This document shows positions 22,332-32,413 of a stretch of DNA of 64,000 nt, piece after piece. The notes under the pieces were generated by a model. That model ran no database searches and was not told the origin of the DNA. It saw nothing but the letters and a program-made list of their open reading frames with translations. Positions within the stretch are counted from its first letter, which is position 1; each line of letters opens with the position of its first letter. Both the position numbers and the translations under genes were made by a program. The stretch is from Cercis canadensis (taxonomy: Eukaryota > Streptophyta > Magnoliopsida > Fabales > Fabaceae). The stretch covers positions 144,257 to 208,256 of the forward strand of contig QAOA01006617.1 in assembly GCA_003255065.1 (NCBI GenBank), in the 5' to 3' direction.

Positions 22332-23486
22332 ATGTTTATTTTCAGGCCCATTTTATTGGTGTTCTTCTCAGTTTGTCTACTTTGGTTCCCTACCAATGCA
22401 ATTCGATCTTTACCCATCAAAGTTTCATCCATTGGCTATGAGAAGAAGATTAAAGATGAATCCTTTATGCAATTCTCAGAGGCCCCAGAATACAGAAACC
22501 AGCAGAAATGCCCTCTAGTTGATAGAAGCGCTTCGCCATTAGCTAGTGACCTGTCACTTGTTCACATTGCCATGACAATTGATTGGGACTATTTGAGAGG
22601 TTCAGTAGCTGCAGTCCACTCCGTTCTCAAACACACTTCCTGCCCAGAAAACGTGTTCTTCCATTTCATAGCATCTGATTCAAGATTGGCGAACGAGGAT
22701 GACTTTGCTAAAACTGTTCAGTCTACATTTCCTGCTTTGAGATTCAAAGTTTATTTGTTCAGAGAAAGTCTCGTTAACAATCTGATATCACCTTCTATAC
22801 GTCAAGCTCTTGATAGCCCATTGAACTATGCAAGAAGTTACCTGGCTGATTTGCTTGACCCTTCCATTGAAAGAGTAATCTATTTAGATTCTGATGTTGC
22901 AGTTGTTGATGATATTCAGAATCTGTGGGTGGTTCCCCTGACTGGGTCAAGAGCAATTGGAGCTCCAGAATATTGTCATGCAGATTTCAGCAGATACTTT
23001 TCCAATGAATTCTGGTTCAATCCTGAGTTCTCTGAGGTATTTGCAGGAAAAAGACCTTGTTATTTCAACACTGGGGTGATGGTGATGGACTTGGTGAGGT
23101 GGAGAGAAGGTGATTACACAAGGAAAATTGAGAAATGGATGGAGATTCACAAAGAGAGAAGGATTTATGAACTGGGTTCTCTTCCCCCATTTTTGCTGGT
23201 TTTTGGCGGAGATGTTGAGGCCATTGAGCATAGATGGAATCAACATGGGCTTGGTGGGGATAATGTTGTGAGTAGTTGCAGGTCTTTGCATCCTGGTCCT
23301 GTTAGTTTGTTGCATTGGAGTGGAAAAGGGAAGCCATGGGTGAGGCTAGATGCAGGAATGCCATGCCCAGTTGACTATATCTGGGCACCTTATGATCTCT
23401 ACAAACACCATGACCATCCAAATCATTACCACCACAACCAGAGAAGAATTGCAGGAACAACAGATACATCACATCTAGGACTATAA
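22332..23486 (+). CDS. GATL: galacturonosyltransferase-like protein (GATL), GT8 family, 384 aa, intronless
   Basis: Golgi or secretory-pathway glycosyltransferase of family GT8, linked in Arabidopsis to pectin and xylan synthesis. A hydrophobic N-terminal segment (residues about 5-22, ending TNA) looks like a signal peptide or anchor, as is usual for GATLs, which lack the long stem of GAUT proteins. Conserved blocks are [32 protein letters not shown], the metal-binding DxD within [12 protein letters not shown] (near residue 185), [11 protein letters not shown] and [13 protein letters not shown]. The tail is His-rich ([13 protein letters not shown]). The family length of about 350-390 aa and the lack of introns both fit. 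The subfamily number cannot be fixed by eye. Confidence 0.93.
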   Translation: MFIFRPILLVFFSVCLLWFPTNAIRSLPIKVSSIGYEKKIKDESFMQFSEAPEYRNQQKCPLVDRSASPLASDLSLVHIAMTIDWDYLRGSVAAVHSVLKHTSCPENVFFHFIASDSRLANEDDFAKTVQSTFPALRFKVYLFRESLVNNLISPSIRQALDSPLNYARSYLADLLDPSIERVIYLDSDVAVVDDIQNLWVVPLTGSRAIGAPEYCHADFSRYFSNEFWFNPEFSEVFAGKRPCYFNTGVMVMDLVRWREGDYTRKIEKWMEIHKERRIYELGSLPPFLLVFGGDVEAIEHRWNQHGLGGDNVVSSCRSLHPGPVSLLHWSGKGKPWVRLDAGMPCPVDYIWAPYDLYKHHDHPNHYHHNQRRIAGTTDTSHLGL

Positions 23487-24150
23487 TTTCCATAGCATAA
23501 TCTTGATTTTTTTTCTCCTCCCAATACATTTGTACAATCAAAATGATTCTTTGATGTGTATAGAAAATGAAACATAGCCATATTATATTATTTATTAACA
23601 AATCATCAGTAGTTTTGTAAATTTCAAAGAATTTATTTTTAGAATGTGACATGGCTAATGTCTGATATCTGCGTTAACATGTGATGCTCAAATTTTACTG
23701 TCATGCTGAATGAATTCACTAATTTACTACTACCATAACAAAATATGAAATTTGAATGACTGACTTTAACTCTCATTCCTCGAAACAAGTGCTAAGTACT
23801 TCTAACCAAAAATATAAAAGATGCTTTTAGATTAGATTAAAAAAAAAAAGTTAGTTAAAAGAGAGGAGGTGGAAAGCAAAATGAAGACATACTACCTTGA
23901 CATTAACTTTTACACAGGCACAATACCGTTCATATACTTGTTGTCTAGTTTACATAAAACCTTACAACTAGTCAGCTCCATTTCTTTTCTTGTTCTCTCA
24001 ACAGAGGGTTGAGGTGAAGTGCTGAAGACTTACAGTCAAGCACAAGTCATACATAAGACATGTTAGAAACAAAAAAATACAAACAAGCAATCATGCCTTG
24101 CCCAAAATGATTAGCACTGCAAGAGAATGTAGGGAAGAAACCCAAAGCAT
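23487..24150. other. convergent intergenic region, GATL and F-box gene 1
   Basis: This holds the 3' UTRs of two genes that face each other. AT-rich, with no ORF of interest and no repeat recognised. Confidence 0.6.
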
Positions 24151-25311
24151 TCATTGGCACAAGGTATCAGCATTACAAGCTAAATGTGGAAAATACCAAA
24201 ATGCTCGATTCCAGGAAAAAGTTGGCATGCCATTCCTGGGCTTTATGAAAATCGGCTGAAAAGACCTCCTATCCACAGAAAGCACAGTGAATGAATATCT
24301 AGAGCTTCCAACGCTTAATATGTAGCTGCCAACCATTTGGCAGCCTACCCATTTGGGTTTGGTGCACAACCCTAAGCTACCCTTGATGTCACCAACGAAC
24401 ATGGTCAGATCTCCCAAAGCCCTCACTCGTGTCCATGATTTCATCAGAATGTTCAACTCATAAGCTTCAGCCTTCTTAACCACCATGAGCTGCTTATCAG
24501 TAGCAAATAGTCGCAGCTTAACCACCAAGAGGTGCTCATCGGAAGCCACTAGTCGCATACAATGTTTGCTAGGATGGGGAATGCTTTCCACATCAAGTAG
24601 GCTAAAATATGGAATTGAACTTGGATCAAACAACCCAATTTTCCCATGGCTGGTTAAAAAGTATATCTTGCCTCTAAAGAAAGCTCCATCAGTAATATGC
24701 CAAGGATTGACACCAGGTGGAGTTTCAAATTCATAGGTAGTCCAATGGAGGTCACTGGATCTACAGAACTGCAAAACTGGAGGAGTTATAGAGAAACCAA
24801 CTACTATAAACTCTCCTCTAGGCATGGTTAAAGATGCAAGGATCACATGGTCTAAGTGATGAGGAGAGACTGGAAAATGGAGCTCGTGTCTCGTAATAGG
24901 ATTTACGAGCCAAAGTGGACTTACATTTTTTTTTTTCTCCTGCATGACCAAGTAACCACCAGTAACTCCATAACATGATTTTCCAATAAGAGCTGGAAGT
25001 GGTACCTTGCAGATTCTGTGATCAAAGATGTTGTAGAAACAATAAGATCTTCTAGCATGTGGTGATATAAGGAGAATAAGCGGGGGTTGGAATGCCATGA
25101 AATCTTTCTTATATGCTTCAACAAATGACTTCCATGATCTACAAACACAACCAAAAAGGAGATAGTCTACCATGTCAAGATGCTTTGCTATGAGCACCAG
25201 CAATGCTTCTGGGAGATCTGACCAGGGTCTCCAATTTCCATTGACAACCATCTTCAATCTTTTACTGCTGGCCCCATTCAGATTCATTTGCGAATTCCCT
25301 CTTAACATCAT
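24151..25311 (-). CDS. F-box/DUF295 protein, tandem copy 1, 386 aa
   Basis: Likely substrate receptor of an SCF ubiquitin ligase. The F-box lies near residues 31-72 (WSDLPEALLVLIAKHL then FGCVCRSWKSF). After it comes a DUF295/KIB-type beta-propeller region with LWLVNPITRHELHFP, VLQFCRSSDLHWTTYEF, DGAFFRGKIYFL and the C-terminal FWYFPHLACN. It resembles proteins annotated as F-box/kelch-repeat At1g57790-like. The open frame extends upstream, but a good acceptor (ctgtgggcag) ends at 25318, so translation should begin at the ATG at 25311 (or 25308) just after it. The 5' leader lies in a separate exon about 1.5 kb upstream. Its neighbour at 27980-29107 is a clear tandem paralogue, which differs by indels in the propeller. 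Confidence 0.9.
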   Translation of the reverse strand: MMLRGNSQMNLNGASSKRLKMVVNGNWRPWSDLPEALLVLIAKHLDMVDYLLFGCVCRSWKSFVEAYKKDFMAFQPPLILLISPHARRSYCFYNIFDHRICKVPLPALIGKSCYGVTGGYLVMQEKKKNVSPLWLVNPITRHELHFPVSPHHLDHVILASLTMPRGEFIVVGFSITPPVLQFCRSSDLHWTTYEFETPPGVNPWHITDGAFFRGKIYFLTSHGKIGLFDPSSIPYFSLLDVESIPHPSKHCMRLVASDEHLLVVKLRLFATDKQLMVVKKAEAYELNILMKSWTRVRALGDLTMFVGDIKGSLGLCTKPKWVGCQMVGSYILSVGSSRYSFTVLSVDRRSFQPIFIKPRNGMPTFSWNRAFWYFPHLACNADTLCQ

Positions 25312-25317
25312 ATATCC

Positions 25318-26800
25318 CTGCCCACAGAAGAAAAGGTCAAACACAATAAATCATAAATCATTATTAATCAATTCCAGCTTCATTCGCAGGCAAGTCAATC
25401 ACAAAAAATTAGCTATACAAACTGAGGCTAAAATCTATTTCCAGGAGATGTTAATCAATATGAAAATGCTTTACAATTGATGTACTTGTTTCTTTCATGA
25501 AAACCTGAGTATGAAACTCATACAAAATAGCACAAGCATAATATCACTCCCATATAAATAGGGAGGCATAAAGGAAGCAGAAGTTCTTATAGTGAGCTCT
25601 AAGGTGCAAAAGAGGGGGGGAATCGGAAACTTGACATTACAAATATGCAAGCATCACAAGTACATGTCCCTTGCATACTCATAGACATGCACTCTAACTT
25701 CTACCTTGAGAAATATTCTTTCCTCTCAACACGATGCTGCTGCTCAGTCTACACCCCCACCTGCATAGAAACATAATACTGCTACTTGATAATCAGAAAA
25801 AAACTATCCATAATGATAGATACACTATATTTAATAAAAAAAAAAGGGGCTACTTGTAAGTTATAACTTCAAATTACTATTAAGGTTGTCCATAACAAAA
25901 TTATTCCTTTGATAGTATCGCTGCAAAAGTATGCTTTGGGAATGTGAAAATGTGGATAAATCCATGCTTTGTTTGAGATATGTACTCAAATTTTTGAGGC
26001 AAAAGCAAATGGTGCTGGTGCTTCCATATATTTCCAAAATTTGTTAAGGTTGCATCTATGGAGATAAGAACTTAATGCGCAACACCGATAGTGACAGGGC
26101 AGAAAGCAATCATGATCACAGATTTACAAGAGCCCATGCAATTCTGTTTTTCTTGTTGGACTCACAGTTATTTAACAGCTCCCAACAGGTAGGCAGAGTA
26201 TACCGTAAGTGTAAGTGCAGCGAGTGAAGCAGTTTGGTTAAGAAGGATCTTGAAGAAATGAGAAAAGACAACAAAAACAATCAAGCCTCCAGTAATGATC
26301 TATTGCCAAAACATGTCAGTGATAGCTATGACTAGGATTCTACCATTTCGTCTCAGCACCAAGCACATCAAAACTGCACACTACATTATTTGTCAGCTCA
26401 TGAACAAAGGAGAGATTGAGTTAGAGTTTTGCAAGCAAGACCCAGAAGCAGGCAAGGATATGTTCATGAAGCCAAATTCTAGTGAGGAATTTCATCAAGT
26501 TCAAAGAAATGCTTGAAATTCATGATTTTATAGAATAAGACATTCAATTTTTTTTTTTTTAAAAAAAAATATGTATACATCAAGTAAAGGTCACACTATA
26601 TGCAGAACCCAGACCAGCATTTTTTTTCTTAGCACCAAATACCAACAAAAAATGCTCGAACTGAGATGATATGAACAGCAGGCATAGGAAAAAAAAGTAA
26701 AAGAAAGAAGAAATTTATTTGGCAAACAGTAGTTATCTTTCTCCTAAACTAGTTATGCCAACAATAACAAGCTTTCTCTTTTTTTCTTCATTGGACCCAC
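25318..26800 (-). other. 5' leader intron of F-box gene 1
   Basis: The donor is at 26800 (CTCAG then gtgggt on the minus strand) and the acceptor ends at 25318. The part next to the acceptor (about 25480-25690) is similar to the matching part of F-box gene 2 (about 29265-29530), with shared phrases such as AAAATAGCACA and TATCACTC, so the duplication included intron sequence. A copia-type relic lies inside at about 26285-26520. Confidence 0.65.
26285..26520 (+). mobile_element. Ty1/copia LTR retrotransposon relic (end of pol, RNase H region)
   Basis: A short plus-strand piece resembles the C-terminal end of copia polyproteins: TKHIKTAHYIICQLM, NKGEIELEFC and DMFMKP correspond to the usual TKHIDIRYHFIRD, GEIEL and DIFTKP. 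No LTRs, integrase or gag are seen next to it. It is an old, broken fossil fragment inside the leader intron of F-box gene 1, lying antisense to that gene. Confidence 0.65.
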
Positions 26801-26960
26801 CTGAGATTTCGGAAAATAAACGGAGATCCTTCAACGCTGCAAGCCTGCAACTCTGATGATCATGGATAGTGGAGAATATCAGAGCTTTATTAATTCTCGC
26901 AATTTGATTTCAGCTCCATCTTCTTTTGTGCCTTAGGACGCGCTGCTGGTTTCACCTCGA
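26801..26960 (-). promoter_or_regulatory. 5' leader exon of F-box gene 1 with two short uORFs
   Basis: A consensus donor at 26801/26800 ends an exon on the minus strand. The exon carries two short upstream open frames, 26890-26919 (MELKSNCEN) and 26831-26863 (MIIRVAGLQR), both closed before the donor. The outer border is only estimated. Two uORFs before the main start would be expected to lower translation of the F-box protein. The assignment to this gene is inferred from position and splice signals. Confidence 0.45.
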
Positions 26961-27979
26961 GACAGGTACGACTGTACGAGTGCGACGCGTCGTTTCTCGT
27001 AGAAATTGCCAATATAATGTATCTTGCAAAGTACACGCCTACACGGTCGTCATGTTCCCTTAATACTAATTTTTCATTAAGCAGCGTTCCACAAATTTTT
27101 TAAAAACTACTCTTACACCTACATAATTATACAGTCAAAATTCATAAACACTCTGTATTAGCCCATTTAATTTTTTTCATGTCAAATTTAGATGGTACAC
27201 TTTAGTTGCTGAGAAAAAAATGTAACGAAAATGATAAGAGTATCATGTTCGCTAAATAAATCCCATATTTTTTTGATTCGCATAAGCATGGAGTTGGGCT
27301 AGTTAAGGTTCAAGTTTGGGACCATTAATGTGCTTTTACGTTTGTCATCTAGAAATCTACATTGGTAAGAACCAAAAGTGGATGTTTTACATTTAACCTC
27401 GCCATGCAGAAAGTAGCATCCTTTTGTTTCAGGTGTAAAGGTAAATTTTTGGCAAAGGCATAGATCCTGACTGCAACAAAACTATTACACTTGTGCGAGG
27501 CATGCAAAATTGCAGCCAAGTGAAAATGGAGTTGAAAGCTAAGAAGGAAAATGATTATGCTTGCATGATGTAATGAAAATGTAGGGTTACCAACTTACCA
27601 TTTGTATTCCACCCCTACATATTTTCCACTTTTGAAACATGCGGCATATGGCCCATAAGCAAACTGAATGAGTAAAAAACTAAAATAATCCTCAGCCCTA
27701 AAAATACAGCAGGTAAAATATGTTGACCTTGACTTCAACTAGTGAATAGGCAGAACGCCAAACATACACCTGGTGTCTCGTTCTACAACTACTTAATTCT
27801 ATCTTTTTCACTATCAGCCAAGAGGATCAACAGAGAACTGCTGAAGATCATATACAGGTAAGCTTAAGTAAGTTATAGATAAATAAGGCTTGTAATAGAC
27901 AATACAACTCAAACAAGTCACCATGGTCTTGTCCAATGTACTTGGTGCTGCAAAAGACTTGAGAAAGGAAGCACATCAG
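26961..27979. other. spacer between the two F-box genes
   Basis: This should contain the promoter of F-box gene 1 and the 3' end of F-box gene 2. A less AT-rich patch with several CpGs lies at 26935-26990 (ACGCGCTGCTGG, GTGCGACGCGTCG), fitting a promoter start. I see no other gene. Confidence 0.5.
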
Positions 27980-29107
27980 TCATTGGCTTAAAAAATCTAC
28001 ATTACTAGCTAAGTGAGGAAAATACCAAAATGCACTATCGATAGAGGAAGTTGGCACCCCACCCCATGGTTTTATTTTAATCCGTCTATGAAATTTTTCA
28101 CCCAAGCGATGCACAGTGAATTTCTCACTGCAATATCCAACATCCAATATGCAGTTACGAGCCCTTTGGCAACCTTCTTCCCATTTGATCTTGGTGCATG
28201 ACCCTAATGTACCGTCACGATAACCAATGAAGAAGGCCTGATCCCCCAAACTCTGCACTGTTATCCACAACTTCATCGGAAAGTTCAACACATAAACTCT
28301 ATAATGATCATTAATAGATGTAACAATCACAAAGAGCCGCTCATCAGAAGCCACTAGCCGCATTTTCTGTGTTGGATTGGGGATGCTTTGCACTTCAAGT
28401 TTGATGTAGTAAGGAGGCGAACTTGGATCAAACTGCAAAATTCCTCCTTCGTCATTTATAAAGTATAGCTTGCCTTTGAAAAAAGCACCATCAATAGGCA
28501 GCCAAAAATCAGGCCCTTGAATTTCATAAGTAGTCCACTGGACATCACTGGATCTACAGAACTGCAAAACTGGGAGCATCATAGAGAAACCAATTAACAT
28601 TAATTCTCCTCTTGGCATGGGTACAGATGCAAGGAATATACGGTCCAAGCGACGTGGAGATCTTGGAAAATAGAGTTCATGTCTTGTAATAGGATTCACA
28701 AGCCAAAGTGGATTCTCTGCCTTTTCTTTTTTGTTATCCATGACCAAGTAACCACCAGTGATTCCAGCACAAAATCTTCCAACAAGACTCGGAAGTAGTG
28801 CCTTGTACATTTTGCGCTCAAATAGGTTGTAGAAATAGCAAGATGTTCTAGCATAAGGTGACAAAAGAAGAATAACTGGGGCTTGGGATGCCATGAATTC
28901 TTGCTTGTATGCTGAGGCATATAACTTCCAGGAACTACAAACACAGCCAAACATGAGATAGTCTACCATGCCAAAACGCCTTGTTATTAGGTCTAGTAAA
29001 GCTTCTGGGAGATCTGACCAGGGTCTTAAATTTCCATCCTCAACCATCTTCATCCTTTTATTGCTGGCCCCATTGGGATTCACTTCAGCCTGTCCTCCAA
29101 CCACCAT
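27980..29107 (-). CDS. F-box/DUF295 protein, tandem copy 2, 375 aa
   Basis: Paralogue of the gene at 24151-25311, with the same architecture. The F-box is near residues 30-70 (WSDLPEALLDLITRRF, FGCVCSSWKLY). The propeller region has LWLVNPITRHELYFP, VLQFCRSSDVQWTTYE, DGAFFKGKLYFIN and FWYFPHLASN. An acceptor ends at 29120 (ctgtgggag), and the exon opens in frame GRQNMVVGG. If the gene starts here, the first ATG is 29107. The exon frame is also open upstream and matches the frame delivered by two possible upstream exons (29892-29925 and the PHD exon), so the real protein may be longer. Confidence 0.88.
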   Translation of the reverse strand: MVVGGQAEVNPNGASNKRMKMVEDGNLRPWSDLPEALLDLITRRFGMVDYLMFGCVCSSWKLYASAYKQEFMASQAPVILLLSPYARTSCYFYNLFERKMYKALLPSLVGRFCAGITGGYLVMDNKKEKAENPLWLVNPITRHELYFPRSPRRLDRIFLASVPMPRGELMLIGFSMMLPVLQFCRSSDVQWTTYEIQGPDFWLPIDGAFFKGKLYFINDEGGILQFDPSSPPYYIKLEVQSIPNPTQKMRLVASDERLFVIVTSINDHYRVYVLNFPMKLWITVQSLGDQAFFIGYRDGTLGSCTKIKWEEGCQRARNCILDVGYCSEKFTVHRLGEKFHRRIKIKPWGGVPTSSIDSAFWYFPHLASNVDFLSQ

Positions 29108-29891
29108 ATTTTGCCTTCCCTCCCACAGGAACACAGGTTGAGGTTAGTATTTCAGAAACTATTAATCAATTTTAGATTTTTTGTTGTGCATGTCAATTAT
29201 AAATAACCTTGCTGTAAAGTCAATTCTAGGAGATGTTCTAACAATTTGAAATGCTTCATAACTGATTTATTGTTTCTTCCATACAAACCCGGGGTTAGTG
29301 GGCATGTAAAATAGCACAGTATCACTCAAATGTAAAAAAGAAGGCACACCGGAAGCACCTGCCCTGATAACCTCCGCTAAGATTTAAAATTAAGAAGATA
29401 CAAAATTGACATGAGTCATGCCTCGGGTTTTTTTTTAAAGAAAAAAAAAATTAATACAAAGAATTTGGAAAAGCAAATGATAAATGTGCAAACATAACTA
29501 TGTACAAGTCTAATGCATACCACATAAGAAGCATGCCCATGGAACCTTATTTTATAAACAAAAGAGAAAAAGAAAGGAAAACAACTAACTCAATGCGCTG
29601 TGTGTGAAATTGAAGTTGGCTTCGATAAGAAAAAGGGCAAAAAGTCAAGAAACTATTTTTTTATATTATATATTTTAAATAAGCTACTCCACATTACTAG
29701 AGGTAAAAAAATTTCATGAAAAAAGATCATTAAATATTTAATCCTTTGATTTTATTTTTTCCTATTCATCATTTGAATCATAGCAACAACTTTTTTCCAA
29801 GCATCATCATAATGTACAAAAAAACCATGAAACCCAAATTAATTTGGAGATCTTCCTTTCCAATATGAAGATGAGATATGAAGAATATACC

Positions 29892-29925
29892 TGAAGAGAC
29901 AATATTAACTTCACCATATTTTTCC
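29892..29925 (-). other. 34-base candidate exon, remnant of a third F-box copy
   Basis: On the minus strand this has a good acceptor (tttcttccag) and a donor (CTTCAG then gtatat). It reads KNMVKLILSLQ, and its first bases resemble the opening of the F-box exon of copy 2 (AAAATATGGTG in both). About 100 bases upstream, at 30025-30090, is a copy of the intron segment found before both F-box exons (TTTCTTTCATACAAA). So it looks like what is left of a third tandem copy that lost its F-box body. It is in phase with both the PHD exon and F-box copy 2. Confidence 0.4.
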
Positions 29926-30142
29926 TGGAAGAAAATTTGGAGAAGTGCTACAAAAAGTTTTAATTTTGATAAATTTCCTTTTAATTAGGTATGTTATCAA
30001 TTTGGCCCACCACTGTTCAGAACTGGTTTCTTTCATACAAAGCTGAGGTTAATGGGAATTCAAAAAGGGTACACAAGTAGCAACTAGCACAAAGGTCCAA
30101 GAAATGGGAAAGGGACCACTCACATTACTTATTCCAAAAAAG

Positions 30143-30571
30143 CTATACTTTATTATGGAAGCTAAAAGGGATGCTTGAGTTTCCATACCTCAAATCCTGC
30201 AATTCTTCACTCCTCGCCTCTCTAAAAATGCACTTTCCACAAACCCACTCATCGAGGTTCTCAGATTCCCAGCCCCACATTTCCGCGCAGTCCAAATCGA
30301 ATAAACCCTTGCAGCCATCACAGACCACGATGTGCCCCTTCACCTTCTGCTCACCGCACGCATCGCAAGCGAATTCCTGAACCTCGACGGGAATCCATCC
30401 CGGACCGCCAGCCGGAGGCGGCGGGTTTTCATCGTAAACTCCTACGGTATCGACAGAGTCCGGTTGGGTTTCGGAGAAAGAAGGATAGGGATCCTCATTG
30501 GGGCCAATTCTGAGTGCAGAGCGAGAATCTCGAAGTGGCTTCGGGTCGCCGGAATCGATGACTTCCATCAT
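30143..30571 (-). CDS. PHD-finger protein exon, 127 aa to a donor (142 aa if unspliced)
   Basis: The open frame starts MMEVIDSGDPKPLRDSR after a GC-richer leader, so this is the 5' end of a gene. Residues about 67-115 form a PHD-like zinc finger with FACDACGEQ, VVCDGC, FDLDC and EWVCGKC. Zinc ligand spacing fits a C4HC3 PHD, except that Asp stands where the His ligand is normal. PHD fingers usually read histone tails, but with this change binding cannot be assumed. A clear donor lies at 30189/30188 (TTGAG then gtatgg, phase 2); past it the frame runs only 15 more codons to a stop. The protein therefore either ends as a small 142-aa product or splices onward, for which an in-frame route into F-box copy 2 exists. 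I do not recognise the family. Confidence 0.65.
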   Translation of the reverse strand: MMEVIDSGDPKPLRDSRSALRIGPNEDPYPSFSETQPDSVDTVGVYDENPPPPAGGPGWIPVEVQEFACDACGEQKVKGHIVVCDGCKGLFDLDCAEMWGWESENLDEWVCGKCIFREARSEELQDLRYGNSSIPFSFHNKV

Positions 30572-30619
30572 CTGAGTTCCGATTCCCAGTTCGAAGATGG
30601 TGGTGACGGTGTTTAGACG

Positions 30620-32413
30620 TGGAGTCAGGCCATATCATTTCTCAACCGAAGAGGTTTTCTGAAGGGAAAAAAATTTGGGCGCGAATCGAAGGATTTAGGC
30701 GCCATTGAAATTTCCCTGCCTTTTCCTCTTCCTAATCCTATCTTTTTATATAATTTCTCAATTAAATTGAGCAAAGAAATGCAGGGTATAAGTTTTTTTA
30801 AAAGAAAAAAAGAAGTGAAAATTATTAAAATATTTTTTAATGTTATGTAATTATTTTTATTTTATAATTAAATATAATAATTATATATACTAAACAAATT
30901 AATTATATAATATTAAAAAATTTAGTATTTGATACGGTGTGATAAGTACTCATTTCCACATTTTATGTTTTAAAACCTTAAAATTCTTTTAAAAATACAT
31001 ATATATGAAACAAAAGCTACTCCTCCAGTCCTCCCTTATTTCTCAATTCTCACACCTTTCAACTTTCTCTCTATTAATTTAAAATTTTAAACTAAATCGA
31101 AAACTCCTTATAAACACCCACTTGTTCCACCTTTCAAAAAGTTGATACCCATAGTGTACATGTAATCATATAATATTTTTTTAAAAAAAAAATAAAAACT
31201 TCAACACTATTGGAAGTACATTAAAAAATATTGTTAAGTCATTAAAATAAAAAAAAAATTAAATGAATTATTCAAAAAAAAAGAATTCCACATAGGTAAT
31301 AACTATTGTTAATTTTCTAAAATTACCTCAATAATGACTACGGGCATGCATAAAATAATCACTCGTTAATATGCAATGAGTATTAAGAAACACAAGATAC
31401 CATTGATCAATATGTAATTACTATTGGTCAACAAAAAATAAATTTAATTAATGGTAATTCTAACCTCTTTTTTTGAGTCACCCACTTATATTATTTTTTA
31501 TTTTAGTGATTTAACAATAATTTACTTAAAAAAGTCAGATGATAAATTGTGAGTTCTCATGGTTGAGAAACAATGAATGTGGTTAAAAAATAAAAAAAAA
31601 ATAATAGTGAAAGATTAGTTTAATTATTTATCCAAAAAAATAATCACACTTAATATTTTTATTTATTTTATTATAAAATGTTAAAATAAATCGGGATAAT
31701 TTTTTTTAGGAAAGTAAAGACAAAAAATTAACAAATAACTCTTATTCATAGTGAACGATTTGTTAACAAATACCATAATTTTTATTCATGGTAAACGATC
31801 TGTGGACAGTACCACAATTTTTGCACAAAATGCAACTGTAGAGCATGGAAATCAATTGGGTTTATACACAGAAGTACTTATCTCATTTTGGGGAGCACTT
31901 TGCCGTGTTGTTTGTAAACCTTGAACACTCAAAACCTTGATAATTACATAATTGCCACATATAATTAACATATGATAAATAATTGCCACATATAATTAAC
32001 ATATGATAACCATATTAAAATGATATACGTAATGTCAATAGAGCATAATATTCTAATTTTAGTGACCTATTATCATATGTGATTATTTTATTATAATTTC
32101 AATTGTCATGGAATTAATTAGTTTAGTTGAGATTAATTTAATTAAATTTATAGGTGAATTAGTGGTCATTTCAATGAGTATTGATTCAATTAAACTTTCA
32201 ATTAGTGGTAATTTCAGTAGTTATGAATACTTAAGACTTACACTAAAATTTAGTATTTCATGTGAAACCACACTAATATTAGATGACCTAGGAATTACTA
32301 CCTTTCAAGTAAAATCACTAAGACATGGTCACTAAAATTTACTATTTCATGTAATAAAATATTAAGATTTAATAAACAAAAAATAAATAAAGCTTGTATA
32401 GAAAAGGAAATAA
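30620..32413. other. AT-rich intergenic region with small tandem repeats
   Basis: Very AT-rich (poly-A and poly-T blocks) with no coding signal. An imperfect tandem repeat of about 40 bp occurs at 31744-31823 (ATTCATAGTGAACGAT and ATTCATGGTAAACGAT), and a near-exact 31-bp tandem repeat at 31950-32009. Confidence 0.6.
31950..32009 (+). repeat. tandem duplication of about 31 bp
   Basis: Two almost identical units (31950-31980 and 31981-32009) start AATTGCCACATATAATTAAC. This is a local slippage-type duplication in AT-rich spacer. Confidence 0.85.
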
